A DNA stretch of 54,949 nucleotides from QYOJ01 sp043810345. Its GTDB lineage: Bacteria > Bacteroidota > Bacteroidia > Bacteroidales > FEN-979. Both the position numbers and the translations under genes were made by a program. The notes under the pieces were generated by a model. It was not told the origin of the DNA and did not search any database. It worked only from the letters and a program-made list of their open reading frames with translations. The first letter of the stretch is position 1; each line of letters begins with the position of its first letter. The DNA lies in the NCBI GenBank assembly GCA_043810345.1, contig JBDROF010000124.1:1-54949 (forward strand). The letters are read 5' to 3'. This document shows, piece after piece, positions 18,104 to 25,576 of the stretch.

Positions 18104-19477
18104 ATGAAAATTGTCCTGCTTTTCTTCTGGTTGATTGGGCCATTGTCAGGGATGGCCCAGTTAACATATACACTTCAGGGCCAATTGGATAACCTCCCTG
18201 ACAAGCCGGTTTACCTTCTGAATTTTTATGGAGAGAAGAATGCACTGCTCGATTCTGCCAGGAGTGACGGTGCCGGTACTGTTTCCTTCACATTGCCTGC
18301 CACCTTCGCGCCTGGGTTATACCGGGTCAGCTGGGGACAGGAGAAGTATATTGACCTGATTTTCAACAGGGAGAATATCCGTTTTCATACCTATTCTGAT
18401 AATGCCTCCGACAGCCTTAAAATCATCGAATCGGTAGAAAACAGGATCTTTTATGATTTCTTGCTTGCAGACCGGATCAGTCAGACCAAACTTGAACTGA
18501 TTCAACCGGTAGTGGATTATTACCCCGACCAGGATTCCTTCTACTTCAATGCAGTTGCGAACTATGAACAAATACAACGCCATCAGGTGATCTTCCTGGA
18601 TTCGCTGAAGAGATCGTTTCCGGGCTCATACTCCGTAAAGATCCTGTCTCATTACAGCACACCCTTCCTCCCTGCCTCACTGGCGCCAAACGCCCGCCTG
18701 GTATTTCTGAAACAGCACTATTTTGACAATGTAGATTTCAACGATACCGCCCTGTTGCGATCCAATGCCTGGCCCAACAAAGCGATCTCTTATCTGGCTT
18801 TATACAGCAGCAACCGGCTCACGCAGAAACAGCTGGAGACTGAGTTCATCAAAGCGGTTACGGTGATGCTTAGTGCAGCCGGGGAGAATCCAGATCTTTT
18901 TAAATTTCTGCTCGATTACCTGGTGAGCGGGTTTGACAAGTACCATTTTGAAGATGTGATCACCTACATTGCAGAGAACTTCCAGGATCCATATGCATGT
19001 GAGGACAAGGAGAAAAAATCGGCCTTGCAGAAAAAACTAGATACTTTTAAAAAAATTGCCATCGGCCAGCCTGCCCCCGATTTTGAATTGCCTGATACCG
19101 GAAGTAACGTCATTAAATTATCGGAGATTCCTACCGAATATACCTTGCTTATCTTCTGGTCGAGCGAGTGCGGACACTGCACGGAGATGTTGCCGAAAGC
19201 AAAAGCACTTTACGAAGCTCAAAACCCAAAGCGGTATGAAATTCTGGCCGTTTCGATCGATACCAGCCGGGCAGGCTGGATGGAGGTTGTGAACGGGGAG
19301 AAACTGAACTGGATCAACGCGTCAGAGCTGAAAGGCTTTGATGGGAAATCAGCCGACCTGTACAACATCTACGCCACCCCCACCATGTTCCTCCTCGACC
19401 GCAACAAAAAGATCGTGGCCAAACCGGTCAGCTACCGGGAGCTGGAGGTGGCGCTGAGGGAACAGGGATTGCTTTAA
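18104..19477 (+). CDS. TlpA-like periplasmic thioredoxin protein with CGHC
   Basis: 457 residues with a Sec signal peptide (MKIVLLFFWLIGPLSGMAQ). The N-terminal part again resembles DUF4369 (YTLQGQLDNLPDKPVYLLNF). A long helical middle region (about 120-315) links to a thioredoxin domain: IGQPAPDFELPDTGSN, then LIFWSSECGHCTEMLPKAK. The CGHC active site is the type seen in more oxidising or isomerase-like thioredoxins, whereas its upstream neighbour has CGPC. The cis-Pro loop YATPTMFLLD is present. The two may form a redox relay, but that is inference. Confidence 0.9.
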   Translation: MKIVLLFFWLIGPLSGMAQLTYTLQGQLDNLPDKPVYLLNFYGEKNALLDSARSDGAGTVSFTLPATFAPGLYRVSWGQEKYIDLIFNRENIRFHTYSDNASDSLKIIESVENRIFYDFLLADRISQTKLELIQPVVDYYPDQDSFYFNAVANYEQIQRHQVIFLDSLKRSFPGSYSVKILSHYSTPFLPASLAPNARLVFLKQHYFDNVDFNDTALLRSNAWPNKAISYLALYSSNRLTQKQLETEFIKAVTVMLSAAGENPDLFKFLLDYLVSGFDKYHFEDVITYIAENFQDPYACEDKEKKSALQKKLDTFKKIAIGQPAPDFELPDTGSNVIKLSEIPTEYTLLIFWSSECGHCTEMLPKAKALYEAQNPKRYEILAVSIDTSRAGWMEVVNGEKLNWINASELKGFDGKSADLYNIYATPTMFLLDRNKKIVAKPVSYRELEVALREQGLL

Positions 19478-19737
19478 AGTCAGAGGTCAGAAGTTAGAAC
19501 TGGAAGGACGAAGCAAGAAGGACGAAGTTTTATTTTCTCGGCAATACCCGATCTATAGTCTCAGAAAAATTAATACAGAATATACGGACAAGATCCCGCT
19601 GCTGAATATCAGGAAGCTGGAAAAGTTTCTGGAAGGACGTTAGCTATCGGAAGCCGGACTAGTATTCAATTGTTTTCAACAATCGTTATTTCCTGTAAGC
19701 ACAAAAGGTAACTTTGAAGGGTAATAAATACTTACCC
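19478..19737. other. Gap with repeat words, a short coding remnant and a promoter
   Basis: 19478-19530 is made of repeat words (gtcagaggtcagaagttag, ggaaggacgaag). 19539-19643 is open without a start codon and reads RQYPIYSLRKINTEYTDKIP then LLNIRKLEKFLEGR before a stop; it looks like the tail of a lost protein that I cannot name. TAACTTTG at 19709-19716 matches the -7 consensus and lies 21 bases before the helicase ATG. Confidence 0.45.
19709..19716 (+). promoter_or_regulatory. -7 promoter box TAACTTTG
   Basis: TAacTTTG matches TAnnTTTG, 21 bases before the ATG at 19738. It excludes the longer frame that would start at a TTG inside this box. Confidence 0.6.
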
Positions 19738-22605
19738 ATGTATGAGATCCTCCTGCTGAACGACCTGAATCCCGGGAAACTTCGTAAACAGTTCGACAGA
19801 ACGCTGGAAGAACTGGCTTCAGGGAATTTTACCGCAGCCGAAGTAAAGAAAATGACCGGGACGGGATTTTACCGTGCCCGGCTTGACAAAGAAAACCGTC
19901 TATTATTCCGCTTCGGCCGCCATCAGGAAAAAAATTACCTGCTGGTCCTTGAGCTGATCCTGAATCACAATTACGCAGGTTCCCGTTTTCTGCACGGAGC
20001 AACAATTGATCAATCAAAGCTGATGCCTCTGAGCGATACAGCACCCCCGGCGGAGGATGTTGTAGCGATGCAATACATCAATCAACGCTATCCTAAATTC
20101 CATTTGCTCGATAAATTCCTCTCCTTCGACGACAACCAGGAAGAGATACTCCACTATCCCTTGCCTCAGATCATCATTGGATCAGCCGGCAGCGGTAAAA
20201 CCGCGCTGACACTTGAAAGGATGAAAACCCTGAAAGGGCGTATCCTCTATGTGACCCTTTCCTCTTATCTTGCAGAGAACTCCGCGCGCTGGTATTATTC
20301 GAATAATTACGAAAATGAAACCCAGGAGATCGATTTCCTGTCTTACCGCGAATTCATTGAAACCATCCGCATACCGGATGGAAAAGAGATGGATTTCAGA
20401 TCCTTTGAGCTCTGGGTCTTCGGTTTCCGGCAATCTACCCGTCTCAGGGATGCACATAAAGTATATGAAGAATTCCGGGGGGTGATCACCGGGATGGACA
20501 TCACGAAAGAGTACCTCCCGGCAGAGGATTACATCTCTCTCGGGGTGAAGCAATCCATTTTCCTCTCCGCCGAACGGGAAACCGTATATAACCTGTTTGA
20601 AAAATACCTGCTGTTCATAAAGGAAGAGGGTTTTTATGACATCAACATATACTCTCACAACCTGCTGGACCTTTGCCGTCCGGTATATGATTACATCATT
20701 GTGGATGAGGTACAGGATCTCACTAACATTCAGCTGTTTCTTATCCTGAAGTCGTTGACCAAAGAGGGAAATTTCATCCTTTGCGGAGATGCCAACCAGG
20801 TAGTTCATCCCAACTTCTTTTCATGGTCGCACCTCAAGACCATGTTCTATCAGCAAGATTTCCTGGGAGATGATATCCGCATACTTCATGCCAATTACCG
20901 CAATACACCGGCTGTCTCTGATCTTGCCAACCGCCTGTTGAAGATCAAGATCGCCCGTTTCGGATCGCTGGACAAGGAGAGCAATTACCTGGTCACCACT
21001 GTTTCACAATCGGAAGGTGAGATGGTATTCCTGGAAGAGAAGAATAAGACTGTTGCTGAGCTGGCGCGCAAAACCGGCAAATCGGTCAATTATGCCGTTT
21101 TGGTATTGCGGAATGAAGACAAAGCCCGGGCCGGAAACATTTTTCGTTCCCCCCTGCTCTTCTCGGTGCAGGAATCCAAGGGGCTGGAATACGAGAACAT
21201 CATTCTATACAATTTCATATCGGACAATGCCGCGGAATTCAACAGCATCTGCGAGGGGGTGAACGCTGAGCATGTAAACGGGGAAGATCCGGCATACGCC
21301 AGGGGCAGAGATAAAAGCGATAAATCACTTGATGCCTACAAATTCTATATCAACTCCCTGTATGTAGCCATCACAAGGGCAGTGAAGAACGTTTACATGG
21401 TGGAGCAGGCCCGCGGGCACAAAATGATACACCTGTTAGGTATTTCGGAAGAGGCCCGGGACCGGGTTATTAAGGAGAATGTCTCTTCTGCTGATGACTG
21501 GAAGCGGGAAGCCAGACGGCTCGAGAAGATGGGAAAATCGGAGCAGGCCGAAGCCATCCGCAAAAACATCCTCATTACCGCGACGCCGAACTGGGAACCC
21601 ATGACCCTTGAGAAATACATGGCTCTAAGGAACGAGGCGCTCGACCCTGAACATTTCAACAAGAAAGCAAAGGACCATCTTTTTGATTTTGCCCTTATCC
21701 ATAATCAAACCTTAATACTGGAGAAACTTGCCGGATTGAACTACCGCCGGGCCGAAAAATATGAGAACGAACGAGGTTCCATCTTCCGGAAGTATTACCA
21801 GTATTACCGGGATGATAACCTGAAGATGGTGGCGCAGGAGGTGAACAAATACGGGATTGATTACCGGGATATCCACAATTTTACTCCGCTTCATGCAGCC
21901 GTTTACGCTGGAGCGATAAAAATCACCGCATCCCTGCTAGAGAACGGAGCAAATCCCGACCTGCCTGACACCTTCCATAAAACTCCGGTGCAGATCGCCC
22001 TTCAACAGGCCTATGTGAGCAGGGAGTATGCGAAACACCGGCTCGGAAAGATTTACCCGATGCTCCTATCCGATGCTCTTAGCATACAGGTAGATGGGCA
22101 GCTTATCAAAATCGATCCTCATAAAATCGAATTCCTCATGGTGCACCTTTTCATTGCCTTGCAATCCTCCATCCTGCAGTCCAAGAGCCATTACGAGGCA
22201 TTTGGGATACGGGTCGACGACTTCTTGCTGAATCTTGAAGGGTTTCCCGAAAACCTCCTCCCCGATTACCGCAAGAAGCGGGGATACTGGCTTGCGCTTT
22301 TGGCCAAACATGAGACCGGCAGCCATAATCCATACAATAAAAAGCTGTTCAGGCGCACCGGACGGGGTGCGTACATCCTGAACCCATACATGCTGATCCG
22401 TTATCGCGATTCATGGACGCCGGTCAAAGATATTATTGACAGCCAGGGGATCAGCCTTGAGGACATGGTGGAACACTCCTTGGATAAACAAAAGAAGGAA
22501 ATGGAAACATTACGGCGGCAGTGGGAGAAAGAGAAGAAAAAACGTGAGCGGGAAGAGGAGCTGCGACGGCAGGGCTACGGGTATTACAGAGATCCATACT
22601 TATGA
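19738..22605 (+). CDS. UvrD-like SF1 helicase with RelE/ParE-like N-terminus and ankyrin-like C-terminal region
   Basis: 955 residues. Residues 1-85 (YEILLLNDLNPGKLRKQFDR, GFYRARLDKENRLLFRF, LLVLELILNH) resemble a RelE/ParE toxin fold by pattern. Residues 130-570 are an SF1A helicase: Walker A GSAGSGKTA (about 147), Walker B DYIIVDEVQDL (about 317), motif III GDANQVVHP, motif IV-like ANYRNTP, motif V ESKGLEYENII (about 477) and motif VI LYVAITRAVK (about 541). Residues 711-760 hold ankyrin-like repeats (FTPLHAAVYAGAIKITASLL, TPVQIALQQA). The last 30 residues are a highly charged coiled coil. It overlaps the next gene by 4 bases. Role in DNA repair or phage defence is plausible but not shown. 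Confidence 0.85.
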   Translation: MYEILLLNDLNPGKLRKQFDRTLEELASGNFTAAEVKKMTGTGFYRARLDKENRLLFRFGRHQEKNYLLVLELILNHNYAGSRFLHGATIDQSKLMPLSDTAPPAEDVVAMQYINQRYPKFHLLDKFLSFDDNQEEILHYPLPQIIIGSAGSGKTALTLERMKTLKGRILYVTLSSYLAENSARWYYSNNYENETQEIDFLSYREFIETIRIPDGKEMDFRSFELWVFGFRQSTRLRDAHKVYEEFRGVITGMDITKEYLPAEDYISLGVKQSIFLSAERETVYNLFEKYLLFIKEEGFYDINIYSHNLLDLCRPVYDYIIVDEVQDLTNIQLFLILKSLTKEGNFILCGDANQVVHPNFFSWSHLKTMFYQQDFLGDDIRILHANYRNTPAVSDLANRLLKIKIARFGSLDKESNYLVTTVSQSEGEMVFLEEKNKTVAELARKTGKSVNYAVLVLRNEDKARAGNIFRSPLLFSVQESKGLEYENIILYNFISDNAAEFNSICEGVNAEHVNGEDPAYARGRDKSDKSLDAYKFYINSLYVAITRAVKNVYMVEQARGHKMIHLLGISEEARDRVIKENVSSADDWKREARRLEKMGKSEQAEAIRKNILITATPNWEPMTLEKYMALRNEALDPEHFNKKAKDHLFDFALIHNQTLILEKLAGLNYRRAEKYENERGSIFRKYYQYYRDDNLKMVAQEVNKYGIDYRDIHNFTPLHAAVYAGAIKITASLLENGANPDLPDTFHKTPVQIALQQAYVSREYAKHRLGKIYPMLLSDALSIQVDGQLIKIDPHKIEFLMVHLFIALQSSILQSKSHYEAFGIRVDDFLLNLEGFPENLLPDYRKKRGYWLALLAKHETGSHNPYNKKLFRRTGRGAYILNPYMLIRYRDSWTPVKDIIDSQGISLEDMVEHSLDKQKKEMETLRRQWEKEKKKREREEELRRQGYGYYRDPYL

Positions 22606-24029
22606 ACAAACATCACAAACAACCATTATTATCCCCTGAAAAATACATCCGCACCCGGGCCAGAACGCTGCCTGTCGGCTCCTGTTATATCAACGATAAC
22701 TGGAGAGAATCGGGATATGCGACAATCCTGGTGACCAGGATACACATCAACGGCAACGTTACACATGGAGCCTATATGGTTGATCTGTACTGTCTTGGAG
22801 TAAAAGACTCCTTCTGGAAATTCAATGAGCATCCAAAGGATTTTCATGAATTCCTCGACAAACAACAACGGGAAAATGATTTCGGAATCCGAATGAGGAG
22901 TGTAGATTACCCGCTGGTACATAACATTATCTATGGAGCTATTGCGTTTGCTGAAGAATTAGGTTTTCACCCGCATAAAACGTTTGACCTGCCAAAATGT
23001 ATCCTGGAGGAAGATACGGATGCTATCAAGCTGATCGATATTGAATTCGGATATAAAGGAAAGCCGCTTTACATTTCCAGCCCCGAAAATCCCGGCGAAA
23101 AAAACAGAGTGCTTCCACACCTGGAGAAAAAGCTGGGGCAGGGCAATTACTATTTCATCACCGAAGCTGAGGCTGAAGAATTCTTTGATCGGGAAGAGAA
23201 AGATGAGAACGATGCAATGGATTACCAAGTGCCGGAGGTAAAAAAGAACCTGATCCTGGATTTCGTCAGCCTTACAAGTGACCCGAAGAAGCTTCTAAGG
23301 AAAAATCCGGAAAAAGTAGTTGAAATATTGGAAAAGGCTGATATTATATTCTTCGAATATATGGCCACGGAGGAAGAACTTAGCAAAGCTTCGGCCGCCA
23401 TTGGAGAACTTTTCGACTTCCACATCAGCGGAGAGCTTCTTTCTGAGAGCTTACTTTTTGGAAAAATGGCGCCTCCCGCAAACAGCAAGGAGATCACGAG
23501 ACAAGCCGAACGGTTGTACTATATGGCAAACTCTGAACAATGGAAGGAAGGCTTTGCCGAGGTCGATAAAATGAGAATCCAGTATCCGGAAATACCTGTA
23601 TTTCAATACCTTTACCTGAAGTTCATGGAATTGAAAACAGGTCTCGGAAACCTCCTGCATCAATTAAAAATACTTGCCGACCATGACCCTGATTATCTTC
23701 CTTTCGCCTATATGTATGCTTCGGCTTTTATCCTGAACAAACCCGACAAAACCTCTCCAAGGATTTCCGAGGAACTTTACCTGAAAAACTTTTGCCCCGG
23801 GCGCTCCTCGTTTTGCAGAGAGGAGGTACTGCTATTTATTCATCTGCTGATCCTGAATTATGGTCTTTCAGGTGAAATGGCAATGGTGGAAGAGATGTTG
23901 GCGTTAATGGGACGACAGTACCCCGGATTAATGCAGGAGGAATTACTTTTCTCAGCGAAGATTGGCAAAATACCCCACGTCGTGGATTGGTGCGGGAATT
24001 GGATTAAGGAGAATACCAATTGGACCTGA
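22602..24029 (+). CDS. Uncharacterised partner of the UvrD-like helicase
   Basis: 475 residues, no signal peptide and no membrane segment. I do not recognise a named family. The N-terminal 130 residues look like a compact folded domain: LPVGSCYINDNWRESGYATI, then HGAYMVDLYCLGVKDSFWKF. An acidic linker (FFDREEKDENDAMD) follows. The C-terminal half is helical and repeat-like (LYYMANSEQWKEGFAEVDKM, YLKFMELKTGLGNLLHQL), which resembles TPR-type scaffolds. Its ATG overlaps the helicase stop (ATGA), so the two proteins are made together and may bind each other. Confidence 0.7.
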   Translation: MNKHHKQPLLSPEKYIRTRARTLPVGSCYINDNWRESGYATILVTRIHINGNVTHGAYMVDLYCLGVKDSFWKFNEHPKDFHEFLDKQQRENDFGIRMRSVDYPLVHNIIYGAIAFAEELGFHPHKTFDLPKCILEEDTDAIKLIDIEFGYKGKPLYISSPENPGEKNRVLPHLEKKLGQGNYYFITEAEAEEFFDREEKDENDAMDYQVPEVKKNLILDFVSLTSDPKKLLRKNPEKVVEILEKADIIFFEYMATEEELSKASAAIGELFDFHISGELLSESLLFGKMAPPANSKEITRQAERLYYMANSEQWKEGFAEVDKMRIQYPEIPVFQYLYLKFMELKTGLGNLLHQLKILADHDPDYLPFAYMYASAFILNKPDKTSPRISEELYLKNFCPGRSSFCREEVLLFIHLLILNYGLSGEMAMVEEMLALMGRQYPGLMQEELLFSAKIGKIPHVVDWCGNWIKENTNWT

Positions 24030-24046
24030 CCATTAACACATAGCAG

Positions 24047-24154
24047 ATGGACTTTGGCCTTACGAATGAGACGATTGAAAGAATCAATGCTGTTTTTGAA
24101 TCCTTTCCGGAGGTTGACGAGGTCAGTTTTTATCGAAGTCAGAACTCCGAGTGA
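24047..24154 (+). pseudogene. Truncated MNT-type nucleotidyltransferase (N-terminal stub)
   Basis: A 35-residue frame reads MDFGLTNETIERINAVFESF then PEVDEVSFYRSQNSE and stops. This matches the first helix and strand of small MNT nucleotidyltransferases (usually ...EVEEVILYGSRAKG), but the GS motif is degraded to YRSQNS and the rest is gone. The homology ends exactly where the repeat words (gaagtcagaactccg) begin, so the gene appears cut by the repeat tract. Confidence 0.65.
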
Positions 24155-24190
24155 ATGTAGAAGTCCGTTCTAACTTCGTACTTCTGGCTT
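24133..24190. repeat. Repeat-word tract (cgaagtcagaa / acttcgtacttctggcttcta)
   Basis: The words gaagtcagaactccg and ctaacttcgtacttctggct fill the gap up to the sirtuin stop. The second word recurs upstream of ruvA (about 24921-24951), on the other side of the sirtuin gene. Confidence 0.65.
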
Positions 24191-24874
24191 CTAACTCCGC
24201 AACTGGACAACCAGTTGCGGCACCCCTACCGTCGCCTTCTCCCTGATCACCGTCAGGTTCATAATGTATCGATCCGGTTCGGCATTAGGGTCAATGAGGT
24301 ACTTCGGAATGGTATGAGGAGCGTGATGCAATAGTCCGGCCGCAGGATAGACCTGTAGGGAAGTACCGATCACGACAAGAATATCAGACTTGCGAACCAC
24401 AGAACCAGCCAGCATGATGTTGGGAACCTCTTCCCCGAACCAGACGATATGGGGACGAAGCTGGGATTCCTTCGGACATAGATCACCCAACTTCAGTTCC
24501 CATCCGTCGAGGGTAAATACCAGGGAGGGATCAACGGTTGACCGTACCTTTTTCAGCTCGCCATGCAGATGCAGGACTTTGGTGGATCCGGCCCGTTCAT
24601 GCAGGTCATCCACGTTCTGTGTGACGATCTCCACGTCAAAATCTTTCTCCAGCTCCACCAATGCGTAATGGGCGGCATTGGGCTCCACCTCATGAAGCTG
24701 TTTCCGGCGCATGTTATAGAATTCGAGAACCATTTCCGGATCGCGCGCCCAGGCAGCCGGACTGGCAACCTCTTGAATGTTATAGTGGTTCCATAGGCCA
24801 TCAGGATCGCGGAAGGTCTTGATGCCACTTTCGGCGCTGATGCCGGCACCGGAAAGAACGACGAGTTTTTTCAT
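24191..24874 (-). CDS. NAD-dependent protein deacylase, sirtuin family
   Basis: 227 residues from ATG 24874. It removes acyl groups from lysine using NAD+. Visible motifs: VVLSGAGISAESGIKTFRD (Rossmann NAD-binding loop, near the start), the substrate/NAD motif TQNVDDLHERAG with catalytic His in the LHLHGEL stretch, and VIGTSLQVYPAAG. Instead of the four-Cys zinc site usual in this family, the region LDGWELKLGDLCPKESQLRP has only one clear Cys, so this is a zinc-poor class III (CobB/SIRT5-like, YxxR-type) member: AHYALVELEK and MRRKQLHE lie nearby. The last Ser codon and TAG come from a repeat word. A promoter with an inverted repeat lies directly upstream. Confidence 0.9.
   Translation of the reverse strand: MKKLVVLSGAGISAESGIKTFRDPDGLWNHYNIQEVASPAAWARDPEMVLEFYNMRRKQLHEVEPNAAHYALVELEKDFDVEIVTQNVDDLHERAGSTKVLHLHGELKKVRSTVDPSLVFTLDGWELKLGDLCPKESQLRPHIVWFGEEVPNIMLAGSVVRKSDILVVIGTSLQVYPAAGLLHHAPHTIPKYLIDPNAEPDRYIMNLTVIREKATVGVPQLVVQLRS
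24197..24220. terminator. Perfect hairpin in the sirtuin's last codons
   Basis: CCGCAACTGG ACAA CCAGTTGCGG gives 10-base arms and a 4-base loop within the codons for PQLVVQLR. It has no T-tract on either strand, so it may stabilise the 3' end or be a chance palindrome rather than a true intrinsic terminator. Confidence 0.35.
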
Positions 24875-24886
24875 AACGAAATGATA

Positions 24887-24919
24887 AAGTACGAAGTACA
24901 AAGGTAGTACTTCGTACTT
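24887..24919. promoter_or_regulatory. Inverted repeat around the sirtuin -7 box
   Basis: Perfect 13-base arms AAGTACGAAGTAC (24887-24899) and GTACTTCGTACTT (24907-24919) flank a 7-base spacer. On the minus strand the spacer and adjoining base form TACCTTTG (24906-24899), a match to TAnnTTTG that lies 24 bases before the sirtuin ATG. The palindrome could be an operator; it is also built from the repeat word ACTTCGTACTT, so it may simply be two opposed repeat copies. Confidence 0.55.
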
Positions 24920-24959
24920 ACGTTCGTACTTCGTACTTCTGGCTTCTAACTTTAATTCT

Positions 24960-24967
24960 TATCTTTG
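24960..24967 (+). promoter_or_regulatory. -7 promoter box TATCTTTG for ruvA-sprA
   Basis: TAtcTTTG matches the consensus and lies 21 bases before the ruvA ATG at 24989. It excludes the longer frame starting at a TTG in this box. Confidence 0.6.
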
Positions 24968-24988
24968 CCTCCTTTTGAAAGACCTGTC

Positions 24989-25573
24989 ATGTACAACTAC
25001 ATCAAAGGCAATCTGACCGAGCGGAATCCGGCTTACGCTGTGGTGGAGACAGAGGGTGTCGGATACCTGCTCAACATCTCCCTCAATACCTATACCCGCA
25101 TCCGGGAAGGAGAAACGTGCCTCCTTTATACGCACCTGGTAGTGAGGGAAGACGCCTTGATTCTGTTCGGATTTGCCGACCGGGAAGAGCGCGAACTCTT
25201 CCGGCAGCTGATCAGCGTTTCGGGTGTAGGAGCCAATACCGCGCGGATCATCCTCTCTTCACTATCCCCCCAGGAGGTGATCCAGGCTATCGGGATGGCA
25301 GATGTCCCTCTGTTGCAGAAGATTAAAGGGATCGGAGCCAAAACTGCACAACGGATCGTGGTGGACCTGAAAGACAAGGTCGCCAGGGGGCTTGTACCCC
25401 AAGAAAAATTGGGATTCTTGCACAATACTAAAAAGGAAGAAGCGTTATCTGGTTTAATAATACTGGGCTTTTCGAAGATGCTTGCGGAAAAAGCATTGAC
25501 CAAGATCATCGAAAAGGAAGGGACAGACTTAACGGTGGAAGAGCTGATAAAACTGGCGCTCCAAATGCTTTAA
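24989..25573 (+). CDS. ruvA: Holliday junction branch migration protein RuvA
   Basis: 194 residues, normal RuvA length. The protein binds four-way junctions as a tetramer and loads the RuvB motor. Visible parts: the N-terminal OB-fold (YNYIKGNLTERNPAYAVVET, GVGYLLNISL), tandem helix-hairpin-helix motifs (LISVSGVGANTARIILS and LQKIKGIGAKTAQRIVVDLK) and the C-terminal RuvB-binding domain (EEALSGLIILGFSKMLAEKA). It is followed after 3 bases by sprA, a pairing known from other Bacteroidota. Confidence 0.96.
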   Translation: MYNYIKGNLTERNPAYAVVETEGVGYLLNISLNTYTRIREGETCLLYTHLVVREDALILFGFADREERELFRQLISVSGVGANTARIILSSLSPQEVIQAIGMADVPLLQKIKGIGAKTAQRIVVDLKDKVARGLVPQEKLGFLHNTKKEEALSGLIILGFSKMLAEKALTKIIEKEGTDLTVEELIKLALQML

Positions 25574-25576
25574 TGT

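Noticed and set aside
20182..20808. 208-residue minus-strand frame within the helicase gene
   Set aside because: Antisense to conserved helicase motifs; no independent coding evidence.
24197..24220. Intrinsic terminator for the sirtuin gene
   Set aside because: The hairpin is perfect but lacks a T-run on the sirtuin strand and lies inside the coding end, so I list it only as a weak candidate.
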